Origin: Nymphaea colorata
Taxonomy: Eukaryota > Streptophyta > Magnoliopsida > Nymphaeales > Nymphaeaceae
Length of the DNA stretch: 29,241 nt
Reading direction: 5' to 3'
Assembly (NCBI RefSeq): GCF_008831285.2
Contig: NW_022204919.1
Coordinates: forward strand, 1 to 29,241
The position numbers were made by a program, and so were the translations under genes. Below are positions 20,302-29,241 of the stretch, piece by piece. A model generated the notes under the pieces. That model was not told the DNA's origin and searched no databases. It saw nothing but the letters and a program-made list of their open reading frames with translations. Position 1 is the first letter of the stretch. Every line of letters begins with the position of its first letter.

Positions 20302-20937
20302 ATGGAAATCAATCATGTGTCTTTTAAGTCTTCTTCCAAATTTTCGTATATGACTGAGATGAATTTATTAATAGATTAATTTTATCAAAGGAATGCATAA
20401 TTTTCAGGAATACATAAATAAAGAGATCTCAAATTTGCTCAATAAGCCAAAAACGCCGGTCTCGAACTCAGGAACCGCCCGTAGTAACCGGATTGCTCGT
20501 GAGACTCCATACGTCAGGTCACTTACTAAAAATTAAAATACATATTGGAGGACATATTCGAGGGATAAGCATAAAAACAGTAATGAAAGATAGGGCGGAG
20601 ATGTGAGGAAGGGCAAATAAATACTGAAAAGAAGCAAATCTGCATTTTATCGAAATCTTCTAAAAGCGGAATAAAGACTAAATGATAAGCAGATCCCAAA
20701 AAGAAAATAGCCTTCAGGTAACAGGCTGCGCCAGGACAGTCAAGCGACCACAAGCACGCATAGACGAAAGGTACTGGAATCTGATTTTTAAGCAAAAAAA
20801 TCGAAGATTTAGTAAATTTACAACTTATGAAAAGATAGTCTTCAAACCTTTCCGATAACTACCTAAAGGCAAAATTGGACTTTAGCCGGAAGCGGCCGGC
20901 ACCGACCTTTACCACTTTGAAATTGACGAAGATATGA
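20302..20937 (+). CDS. Basic, probably disordered protein (frame-broken)
   Basis: A long coding-like reading, visible only with UAR = Glu, runs from about 20393 to 20827 (INKEISNLLNKPKTPVSNSG, SLTKNENTYWRTYSRDKHK, ILKRSKSAFYRNLLKAEERL). It continues in another frame to TGA at 20935 (ESSNLSDNYLKAKLDFSRKR). The 5' part (MEINHVSFKSSSKFSYMTEM from ATG 20302) joins if two bases are lost near 20400; otherwise an internal ATG at 20393 could start it. With the losses the length is about 212 residues. It is rich in Lys, Arg and Ser with no membrane segment or known motif. Its stop lies 18 bp from the stop of the convergent kinase gene. Confidence 0.6.
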
Positions 20938-20955
20938 AATAAGCAAAGTAAATGA

Positions 20956-22368
20956 TCATTTTTTAGCACTGAATTTACTTACTTTCGGCATCGCTACAGA
21001 TTCGAATCTCTTTCCGATACTATTGTTGTTTGACACTGTCTCGGCAATAGTATCAACCTTTCCGGTGAAGACGTTCTCCTTACCCATCTTGAAATCAACG
21101 CAACTGTCCTTCTTGATGGTCTTGTCAACTTTTCTCGCGGGGTTGCCTGAGGTCAGAAGTGGAGATTCGCATGAAGGATATCCCTTGTAGTTGTTTTCGG
21201 GTGATTGGATCAACTCTCCCACCATGTCGGCTTCTTCTTCGGGTTCATCGATGGAGGCGAAGTAAGGATGGGCCAAAGCTTCAATGGCGGTGATACGGTC
21301 ATGAGGAGATTTCTTGAGCATTCTCATCAAAAGATTGAGAGCCTAGGGGTCAATCTTTTTGTATTCTTCTCCTTCGAAGGTAATATTGCTTGCTCTGTTT
21401 TGAGCCAAGACTTCATTGTAAGTCTTTCCGGGGAAGGCACTGACTCCGAGTAGCAAGATGTGGAAAATGAGGCCAAGACTGAAGATGTCGCAAATGGGGT
21501 CGTATTTGGTCTTCATATCCTTGATATTGATGACTTCAGGAGCCACGTATCCAGGGGTTCCGCAGCGAACGAAGAGATATTCTTCAGCTTCAGCAAATTC
21601 AGCGAGTCCGAAGTCAGCAATGACGCATTCCCATCCGCTGTCGGCTCTGAAGATGAGGTTTTCCGGCTTGAGATCACGATGCATGATCCTTTTGGAGTGC
21701 ATTTATTTGAGTCCCTGAAGGATGGAATGCACGACCAGCTTGATCTAGTAGGGCTTGAATTTGTATTTAGCCTTGATTTTATCGTAGAGCTGGCCTCCTT
21801 CCAAAAGTTACACCACGATGTAGAGTGAGTTTTCTGATTAGAAGACTTCATGAAGCTTCATGCAGAATTTGTGGTTGAGATTTCTCATGATTTAGATTTC
21901 TTTGATGAGGCATTCCTTTCCCTTATCCTCACTGTAGGCTGCCTCTTTTGAAAAGGCCTTCACGGCGAAATTCTTGCCTGATTCTAGCTTCTCCGCGAGG
22001 TAGACAGAGGCGAAGTTGCCCTTTCCTATCTTTTTCTTGGGTTTGAACTGCTCATGGAAGCCCCTTTGGTTCAGTTTGCCTTTTAGAATTTCTCTGAGGG
22101 CTTGCAGGTCGGATTCCGATTTGAAGGAATACTGTGCTCTTTCTTCTTGTTTTTCGAAGGTGACGGTGCTGGGGGCGACCGTGAAGCCGTACTTGAGATC
22201 GAAATCGAAGAGAATGACTTGTCTGCCTTTGGGTGAGGTTTCAATGAGGCATTTCTCATAAAGAGAGATCGTATTCTATTCGGATGCGCGGTGGGAGGGG
22301 CATGAATAGAGTAATTTTCCAGGGCTGGAGGGAACCTGTGAGCTAAACATGGGAGTGATTGTTTCCAT
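20956..22368 (-). CDS. CaMK-type protein kinase with N-terminal extension
   Basis: 470 residues, fully intact with UAR = Glu. Residues 30-110 form a small N-terminal module (VILFDFDLKYGFTV, then SESDLQALREIL) that in ciliate kinases of this layout often looks like a PH domain; this is an inference. Kinase domain about 110-375: IGKGNFASVYL, FAVKAFSKE, hinge VVELLEGGQLYD whose Glu is TAA (21808-21810, residue 187), HRDLKPEN (about 229), IADFGLAEF (about 252), GTPGYVAPEV (about 274), then EALNLLMRMLKKSPHDRI with UAG for Glu. The C-terminal 90 residues are Ser/Lys-rich and lack EF-hands, so it is not a CDPK. All catalytic residues present. A putative calcium/calmodulin or lipid-regulated signalling kinase. 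Confidence 0.95.
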
Positions 22369-22651
22369 TTCAATATAATTTAGAATATGATAATCTTCTA
22401 TATTCCAATGTTAAATAGTTGATGTGATATTTAATGTTGGAAAATGTACCGATTAGATGAGGAAAAATATGGTTGAAACTATTAATAACTTCCATTTTTA
22501 CCTATTTTATCATAAAACATGAAATATTTTTCCACCCTTCCACTCTTTCCCTCTCAGCGATTGGCCTAAAGATACGTTGCATTTTAAGTAAGTATGACGT
22601 CCATGCCTTATATGAACAGAAAAATAATCATACATAATATATAAAAGATTT
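22369..22651. promoter_or_regulatory. Divergent intergenic region
   Basis: 283 bp between the CaMK-type kinase (minus) and sphingosine-1-phosphate lyase (plus). AT-rich, with ATATATAAAAGATTTATGG directly at the lyase start as a possible TATA-like element. No other feature seen. Confidence 0.4.
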
Positions 22652-24264
22652 ATGGAGTAGATAATCAGAGAGTGGCAATTGAAATATTACCAAGCCACCG
22701 AGTACACATACAGTGAGCTCTTGAATTACTATCCTCGCCTTGATAACTATAACCGGTTCGAAAAGTTCGTCATGCTCAACCTCGCCATCATAGCCATCTA
22801 CCTGTCCTCACCTGCCTTCGCGGTTTCTCCCTCAGGAGCCTCTACAAAAAGGCAGCAAAGCTGGTCTTCAGTTTTGGCCCTGTCCGACGCGAGCTTGATA
22901 AAAATTTGGAAAAAGCCAGGACGGAGATATTATCATAGTACCCGAAATAATTGCTACCAAAGTTAGACAAAATACCCTACAAGTGCCGGAGATTTAATTT
23001 GGCGACTCCTCGGAAAAGTAATCCTTGAAGGGAAAATTGTCCGGCTCCAGATATGCATTGTAGAAGCACAGTCAGTTCATCGCAAGCCTTGCCAAACTTT
23101 TCTCGTATTCCAACCCCCTGCACATGGAGATGTTCCCCTTCGTCAAGCAGATGGAAAATGAGGTGATTGAGATGACTGCCTAAGCGATTGGCCTCAAGGA
23201 TGAAAAAGGACAAGCTTGTGGCACGTGTCAATCTGGAGGAACAGAGTCTATACTTATGGCCATCTTTGCCTACAGGGAATACAAAATGAAAAACGATGGA
23301 GTTCTTAAACCCAACCTAGTCATCTGCGAGACTGGCCATGTCGCTGCACTCAAGGCCTGCGATTACCTCAACATCGAGCCTAGGATCGTATCGTTCAACA
23401 AAAACTTCGAAATGAATATTGGCGAAATGAAACGGAATATCGATGAGAATACCATCTGCGTTTATACGTCATATCCTAACTACCCCTATGGAACTTGTGA
23501 CCCCATCCACATCATTGGCCCCTATTGCAAGTCGAGAAACGTGCCAGTTCATGTCGATATGTGCCTTGGAGGCTTTGTCTCGCCTTTCATTGAAGATGAT
23601 TGGTCGATCCCAAGGGAGTCACCAGTATCAGCGCCGATCCTCACAAATACGGTCTTTCTGCTAAAGGAATCTCAATTTTGCTCTACTCAAGTGATCTCTA
23701 CAGAAAGCATCAATACTTCGTGACCAGCTACTGGCCTGGAGGACTCTACGGAACTCCTGGTGTGGTGGCAGTCGAACCGGTGTATACATCTCATCGGCTT
23801 GGATCTCGATGATGAAACTTGGAACTAAGGGATACAGAGATAACGCAAGCAGCTCCGCGATAGTATTCATTCTTTTATATAGCTACTGTTACTCTGACGC
23901 AAGAATTGAGGAAATTAGGCTTTGAAGTGTTCGGGAGCCTAAGGTTTGCATCATCAGCTTCAAGCATAAGAAATATCCAGTGAAGAGCATCTACAAGTTC
24001 ATGAAAAAGAGAGGATGGGGGCTATCTCTTCTCCAGAAACCTCTATCCATCCATTTTTCATTCACTCCTCTCAACGTTTTGAAGAAAGATGAGATGCTTA
24101 AAGACTTGAAGGAATGCTGTGAATACATTGAGAAGAATCCCGAGATCCTAAAGTAGACTGACTCATCGGAGGTTCAGCTTTACGGTGCATGCGCAAGTTT
24201 GCCTGAATTTGGCTCGAAGGAGGTGATGGCAACAGTCTTGGATATCTTCGTTGATCTGAATTGA
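22652..24264 (+). CDS. SGPL1: Sphingosine-1-phosphate lyase (frame-broken)
   Basis: PLP enzyme of the ER membrane that cleaves sphingosine-1-phosphate (or phytosphingosine-1-phosphate) to a fatty aldehyde and phosphoethanolamine. The N-terminal hydrophobic stretch (MLNLAIIAIYL) fits the single membrane anchor. Motifs: LFSYSNPLHMEMFPFVKQME, CQSGGTESILMAIFAYRE, VPVHVDMCLGGFVSPF (PLP Asp), VTSISADPHKYG with the PLP lysine (about 23645), GGLYGTPG, and C-terminal SIHFSFT. A 20-nt intron lies at 23863-23882. Six lost single bases (about 22803, 22982, 23610, 23766, 23840, 23936) break the frame; with them restored it is exactly 532 residues, typical for the family. Residues near the breaks are conserved, so these are more likely sequence errors than decay. 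Confidence 0.93.
23863..23882 (+). other. 20-nt intron in sphingosine-1-phosphate lyase
   Basis: GTATTCATTCTTTTATATAG. Removal links KQLRD to TVTLTQELRKLGFEVFG, restoring the helical segment expected before the C-terminal subdomain. A lost base lies about 20 bp upstream, so homology supports the region but the exact frame path is inferred. Confidence 0.75.
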
Positions 24265-24474
24265 AAGATTTATCGATTATATAGCCAATGATTGATTTTC
24301 ATTAATTATAAACCAAAGGATCAAAGCTTTCCCCAATGGCATGCTTCAATATAAAAATAATGATCAATTAAAAATGTTTTTTTGTTCAAATCCTATCGAA
24401 TGGCGTATTTTATTAATTGTTAGCAGCAAATACTTTGAAAGATTTTTAATTTAGTTGATATTATACTTTAGAAA
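24265..24474. other. Spacer between two plus-strand genes
   Basis: 210 bp, very AT-rich. It serves as terminator region of the lyase gene and promoter of the next gene. No motif recognised. Confidence 0.5.
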
Positions 24475-26168
24475 ATGAAATCTTTATCCCAATTCGTAGG
24501 CCACCAAGAAATCTTCAGAGAGCCACGCACCCTGCCTCCCTTCTTCGAAACCAACCTCGTTGACCCTGCCAGAGTGGTCAAATTCTTTGAAAATGACCCT
24601 CAAGCATAGATCCGTATCTTTTATTATCAGTACCTTAAGCTCTGCTTCGAGCTTGAGAACGTTAACTATGACCTTTACATCCGCAAAATTGAGGAAATCA
24701 TCAATAATCCTGACTTCGAGTTTATCTTCTACCCCTCCGATGACGAATCCATCTTCAATGATACCCAGGCCAAAAGCTTGATCATGGAATTTTTCGGAGT
24801 TCTCGGAGAAGGCAGCCAGACTGTCCTTCAGGCATTGACAAAATATCCGATTTTGGATAAAATTTTCATTCATTTCTTCAGAAGCCTCTTAATCCTATCA
24901 AATGTGACTGAATCCCTTGATAACTACATAGAAAGAGACGTTCTTCTGGACTACCTTTGTAAAACATTCGAAGTCGATGCGGAATCCATGGAGAGTGCAT
25001 AAGATACACTGAAACCGATATTTTCATCTATGAGGAGAACTACAATGCTGTCTATATGGCCTATATGGATTATGAAAGCTATAACAATTCACTCGAAAGA
25101 CAAGCTGACGAAAATGTACCTATTGAGGAGCCAAACTATGAAGTTACGGAATCAAAAACTGCTGTTCTAAGCAGCTATAATCCACCGGCTCAAGCCCTCA
25201 AGTCGAAACTAGAAACGTTGTTATTGAGCAGCCCAGAACATCAATAATGCTAAGGATAGCTATATTGCTAGCGAGTTTATGGATTTCACCAGCAATGCTG
25301 AAGCTTGACTGCTAAAGCCAAACTCACACTCAAATAATCAGGAATGGACCAGCCTACAGTCACCAAGACTTAAGTTAAAAAAGTATAGCCGATTCCCCCT
25401 CCCCCACCTGTTATTGTTAGGGATCCAGTAGTGGAGAAGCCAGTTGTAGCGCCTCCTCCTCCTGTAGTCGTGAGGGAGGCGCCATCGATCGTCAAAGAAT
25501 TACCAAAGCAGGTTCTTCCTCAGCCGATCCAAAACTTTAACAGCATAACTGAGATCCAATCGATCGGATCAACATCAAAGCAATCATAGCTGAGATCCTA
25601 AGTCATCAAAACCGATTACTGGCAATCATCTTCATCATCAGTCAAGCCTCAAACCCAACCTCAAACTCAGCCTCTATTGAATGGCTTCCAGACCAGCATT
25701 TCCAGTCAGGCAACTTTGTATGACTCTGCCAATGCCAATAAGTACCAAACTCAAACCCAGCCAGTGGAAAGCAGGCTTTCTCCTCCTGTACAAGTCACAC
25801 AATCTGTTAAAGCACCTTCCCAATCCATCCCTACACAAGATAAGTACAACGTTCAGGGCTCTCAGCAGCAGTATGCTAATAGCACTAAGCAGGTCAAAAA
25901 CGATATCTTTTATAGTCCTAAGAACGAAAACATCAATTTCAACCTTGGGGCCTTTGCCAGTCCTAAAGTATAAGAAACTAAGGATATCAAATCCGCCACT
26001 ACTTACGGACAGCCAGGCAAGAAGAAACCTTTTGGTCTTAATGTCTCTGAAGAGTTTACAAGCACATAAGTGTCGAAATTGATGGCAGAACCTCATAGGT
26101 CAAACGTCGAGTCCATGAAAACCAGAGCAAGAAACTTCAGAAATTCACTAGTGAACTATATAAAATGA
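24475..26168 (+). CDS. Unknown protein: helical N-terminus, Pro/Gln/Ser-rich C-terminus (frame-broken)
   Basis: About 565 residues after four lost bases (about 25010, two in 25218-25240, one near 25305). Residues 1-175 look globular and helical (VVKFFENDPQAEIRIFYYQY, LIMEFFGVLGEGSQTVLQAL, DKIFIHFFRSLLILSNVTES). The rest is low complexity: acidic middle (MDYESYNNSLERQADENVP), then proline-rich stretches (PIPPPPPVIV, VVAPPPPVVV) and Gln/Ser-rich sequence (KPQTQPQTQPL). It ends with a basic tail (SMKTRARNFRNSLVNYIK). The stop is 8 bp from the stop of the convergent DENN gene. The layout suggests a scaffold or adaptor that uses Pro-rich ligands, which is inference. Not recognised. Confidence 0.75.
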
Positions 26169-26176
26169 TCATCCCC

Positions 26177-27958
26177 TCAATAATTACATTAAGTATAACG
26201 AAAAAAAAAAATATTATCAATTATTTTTAGGGACAGATAAGCCTATCTTCTGCTACAATAGTTCTGCAAGTAAGGGATGAATTTATCTGATTTGACCATG
26301 CTGATTTTTAATTTTTGGCCGCTTTTGCTATATCTATTCATGGATTCTGCATTGGAGTATGACCTTTCCTTATTTTAATGCAATTTTCTCGTGATGTTAT
26401 TAATGTAAGTGGTCTCTTTGGTGATATTTTGTTTAATTTCTTTGAGAGTATAATGCTTCCTTTCATCACGATCCTTCTTTTCATCAAAAACCATGATTCC
26501 TTGTGTCTTGGCAAGATAGAACTATATCCAAGCTATTTAGTTGTTCAGAATCCTAGGATTTTGGACGATGTGAAAAGTTTCATTCAATCTTCTTCTTATC
26601 TAAATGATCCTTTCAGGGTTTCTCATGAGGACAACTTTTCAAACTCCTTCATTTCTCCATGCTAGTATTGTTCTTTGAACCTGGCAAACAATGAAGTTTT
26701 TTCATAGAATTCATTTAAAAAATCTTGATTTTTACTGTAATTTTAATCATATCTCTTGAGATACGGATCCATGATTTTGCACATAAACTAAATGGAATTC
26801 TCCAGGACTAATTTTTCATTGAGATGAGAAGGAGTTGATGAGTTGATTTCTTGATTTGGAAAATTTTAAAAATTGATGCATATATTTGGCAAGGTTTCAG
26901 GCATGGTAAACTTATTCTCATCGACGATCAGTACATACTTGTCTGTGGTATTAAGATGGGACAAATATTTCTTATGCACTCCGATGATGAAGGGCATGAA
27001 ATTTTAATTGGCGGCGTCGATGAGATGAAACGGTAGGTTATGAACTAACATATGCTACCATTTCAACGGTTTTATCAGTTGCAGCAACTTTCTATGACCA
27101 TTACGTTCAAGTTTTGGCTCTTGCTTGTGATGATTATCTGCTTCTAGAGCAGGATGGTCAAGAGGACTGTCTTTATCAGGTCGGAAGTAAGCGGGATGTT
27201 GAAGAAGTGACTGAACTGGAAAAGAGAAGAGTTGTTTAGCTTGTAGAGGTGAAGGATTGGCCAGTTGCTGCTTTTCTCGAAGAGAATCACTTCTCCAAAC
27301 TTATGTTCATTGAACTTGTTCAGGTAATATTCCATGACCAACTAGACAGGAGGTTGTTTGCGAGTCTCATAGCTTTAGATATTGGTCCACTAATGTTGTC
27401 TTCCCTCGTTTTTAAACTTGAGATAGACTGAGAGCGTTTTGGGATTGGTGGTATGTGCGATATTGGGTGACGATTTTCTGAGTTCGCGATGTATCTTGAG
27501 CAAATTGACATGTATTTTAAAATACGGTTCAGGGGACATGATGACGATGCACCTGGGTAGGTAGAATTCTTGTTTTCCTTTAGGTATCTGTGATCACGTG
27601 GCTATTCAATCTCATGCAGTTGCTGACCATTCCTCGTTCCTTGATTAGCTGATGGGTACATAGTAAACTTGCGCTGTACAATATAATCGTCTTCCGTCTT
27701 GTTGCGTGACTACAAAGTACCGCCATTTTTAATCGATGGGAAGGGAGGTATTGCTGGTGATGACGACGCTGTCGGGATTGAAGGTGTGTTTTTATTGTAT
27801 GTCGATGGTGTAGATGGTGAGCGGAAAGCGAAGGATCCAGTTCGTAAGACCCAGCGTGTCGTTTGTAAATTGAAGTGGCTTCTTGAGGTCCTCGTAGGAG
27901 ATACCGTCTGAATGGAAGGTGAAGTACTGTGGATTGTGTAGATCACGTAACTTGCCAT
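26177..27958 (-). CDS. DENN-domain protein, putative Rab exchange factor (frame-broken)
   Basis: The upstream DENN part reads WRYFVVTQQDGRRLYCTAQV, then EFYLPRCIVIMSP. The core has WPILHLYKLNNSSLFQFSHF, LIKTVLLTILLEKQIIITSK, LIKPLKW and LPFHLIDAANENFMPFIIGV. It is followed by a helical C-terminal part (FMCKIMDPYLKRYDENYSKN, IIEIRRRLNETFHIV). DENN proteins usually catalyse GDP-GTP exchange on Rab GTPases in membrane traffic. A 20-nt intron lies at 27578-27597. Five lost bases (about 27954, two around 27645, 27066, 26626) are needed; then the length is about 588 residues. The last about 20 residues (poly-Phe and beyond) are doubtful and the true stop may be slightly earlier than 26177. Confidence 0.82.
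27578..27597 (-). other. 20-nt intron in the DENN gene
   Basis: On the minus strand GTGATCACAGATACCTAAAG. Splicing joins HEIEEP to RKQEFYLPRC in frame. The 5' end (GTGATC) and 3' end (TAAAG) fit the others less well than they fit each other; the case rests on frame and length. Confidence 0.55.
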
Positions 27959-28272
27959 CTTACTACTGTATTTATAAATTTAATTCTTAAAATTATTAAG
28001 AACTAAGAATCATTGCTGCGTCGTGATCTTATATCTGGAACGTACAGAAGATCATTGATTAATTTTTATGATGCGGTTATCTATCTTTTGAGGAAGGAAC
28101 TACCATTATGTGGAGCTTTTCAATAAAAAGCTACAAGACTTAATGTTAGGAAGCTTTTTGTTTGATTATTTTGGCATTTTATTCTAATTATTTTCTTACT
28201 TTTGGTAGCATTTGGTATGTACTTAAGATAATCCGAATCGCTCTTTAAGATGTAAATATATAAGTATTAAGT
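27959..28272. promoter_or_regulatory. Divergent intergenic region
   Basis: 314 bp between the DENN gene (minus) and the last gene (plus). AT-rich, with a short near-palindrome (GAAAAGCTCC...TCAATAAAAAGCTACAAG) that I do not consider significant. No RNA gene or ORF recognised. Confidence 0.4.
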
Positions 28273-28947
28273 ATGAATTTTCTTTCAGACGATTCCTTCC
28301 ACTATCCCTCATAGTTCCCGCCTGAGGATGAAGATTTTTACTCCAACAATTGGCCCATCAATCCCTTTGATCCCTAATAGGTGAGAAATTAATTTCCTTT
28401 TCGAGAGGAAGAACATGTTGTATAGGATGTCAGCATGTTCATTGGAGAAGCCATCATAGCGGAGCCTCACATTTAGCTAGAATAAGCACCCTCAGTACCT
28501 GAGAGATATAACGATACTTCAACTCACCATCAATCCCGATCTGAGCCATCATCTAGGGGAACAAGAAGGGCCTCTTAGAGATAAAGGCAAAAGAGAAGAA
28601 GAGACAACTGGACAAGAAACATCCTGGTATTCTTCAAGAAAGCCCATCAATAATTCATGTAAGCTCATCTTCTTGATCACCCTGAGATCGCCTCTATAAA
28701 GGACCACAGCCTCATAAAGGAGATTTTCTACAGCGGAAAGAAGACGATTGCGATGTGTGACTATGAGTAGCTTTACCGTATCCCGGAGTTATATGGTTGT
28801 TGGAGGTCAATGATCGTCCAACAGAGATATTTATATAGACATATAATGCTCGGGAAGGCTGGAATCGAACAAAGGAAGGCCTACAGGATGAAGATTGGAT
28901 GCTTTTAGAAGGCTTTTGTCAGTGGAGAGTTCAAGTTCATCAATTGA
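28273..28947 (+). CDS. Unknown protein: acidic N-terminus, basic helical C-terminus
   Basis: 224 residues, intact, ending at TGA, with many in-frame TAA/TAG Glu codons. Residues 1-100 are acidic with a Pro/Ser linker (SVPERYNDTSTHHQSRSE). Residues 105-120 form a basic patch (RASERERQKRRRDNW) resembling a nuclear localisation signal. Residues 120-224 are helical (ILVFFKKAHQEFMEAHLLDH, IKDHSLIKEIFYSGKKTI, then a Tyr/Arg-rich tail). A nuclear or DNA-binding role is possible but not shown. A GT-AG pair inside 28379-28403 was considered as an intron and is not needed. Last gene before the right telomere. Confidence 0.8.
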
Positions 28948-29152
28948 TCTCCGAATATTTTATCTTCCAATAACAATATCATATGATCATATTGCATGCA
29001 AGGCTTCCTTATTTATGGTTGGTATTTAAAGATATTATTTTAGAATGATATTGATGATGAAATTTATTCCTAATTATCATATTTAAAGAGATATTTATTG
29101 TTTTCTTTAATAAAAATTCTATTATTAAAAACAAGGGTAGATGGAGCTGCAT
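28948..29152. other. Right subtelomeric spacer
   Basis: 205 bp of strongly AT-rich sequence between the last stop codon and the G4T2 tract; no ORF or repeat shared with the left subtelomere was noticed. Confidence 0.6.
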
Positions 29153-29241
29153 GGGGTTGGGGTTGGGGTTGGGGTTGGGGTTGGGGTTGGGGTTGGGGTT
29201 GGGGTTGGGGTTGGGGTTGGGGTTGGGGTTGGGGTTGGGGT
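29153..29241. repeat. Right telomere, G4T2 repeat
   Basis: Uninterrupted GGGGTT units (nearly 15) to the end of the window, reading outward as the 3' G-strand of a telomere. It starts directly after GCAT and is fully regular, unlike the outermost units at the left end. Confidence 0.98.

Noticed and set aside
20812-20834. A 23-nt GT-AG intron in the basic protein gene
   Set aside because: One lost base gives a coherent reading through the segment (VNLQLMKRESSNL) with the same downstream frame, so splicing is not required.
21460-21828. 122-residue plus-strand ORF over the kinase gene
   Set aside because: Antisense shadow of the catalytic core of the CaMK-type kinase.
10508-22368. UAR read as glutamine, as in Tetrahymena and Paramecium
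   Set aside because: The G4T2 telomere suggested it, but UAR codons fall on invariant Glu positions of kinases and PDHB, which Gln does not satisfy.
25674-26096. 140-residue minus-strand ORF
   Set aside because: Antisense to the low-complexity Pro/Gln-rich C-terminus of the plus-strand gene, where opposite frames tend to stay open by composition.

Overview
The window is one complete ciliate macronuclear chromosome. It begins with a C4A2 telomere (1-51), ends with a G4T2 telomere (29153-29241), and carries about a dozen single-copy genes plus a subtelomeric gene array. In-frame TAA and TAG codons occur in almost every gene and only TGA ends genes. The codons fall where conserved proteins have glutamate: the APE Glu and the helix-C Glu of one protein kinase, the hinge Glu of another, and the GxGAEI Glu of pyruvate dehydrogenase E1-beta. 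The code is therefore best read as UAA/UAG = Glu and UGA = stop (the peritrich nuclear code), pointing to a peritrich ciliate (Vorticella/Opisthonecta-type) rather than Tetrahymena or Paramecium. All translations below use that code. Standard-code ORF calling chops or misses most genes.

Left arm (52-11548): a tandem array of about 1.7-2.0 kb units beside the left telomere. Each unit carries a small secreted-protein gene (family A), a relic of a sister gene (family B), an antisense 3' fragment of the pyruvate dehydrogenase E1-beta gene (PDHB), and usually a short relic (C) of a third family member fused to that fragment. One intact B gene (191-892) and two intact A genes (1597-2292, 3327-4022) are present; three further A copies are frame-broken. 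The full parental PDHB gene (10508-11548, minus) closes the array.

Middle and right arm (11549-28947): densely packed genes with alternating orientation, some tail-to-tail gaps being 8-80 bp. In order: a two-helix membrane protein (-), an unknown protein (+), a coiled-coil protein (-), dyskerin/Cbf5 (+), an unknown protein (-), a mucin-like single-pass membrane protein with a SPRY-like cytoplasmic domain (+), an ULK-like kinase (-), a basic unknown protein (+), a CaMK-type kinase with an N-terminal extension (-), sphingosine-1-phosphate lyase (+), a helical plus Pro/Gln-rich protein (+), a DENN-domain protein (-) and a small acidic/basic protein (+). No operon logic is evident.

Four introns of exactly 20 nt were found, two of them supported by protein homology. 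Many of the single-copy genes also contain apparent 1-nt deletions whose repair restores conserved protein sequence. I think these are mostly consensus errors, and they weaken any claim that the broken A copies are true pseudogenes.
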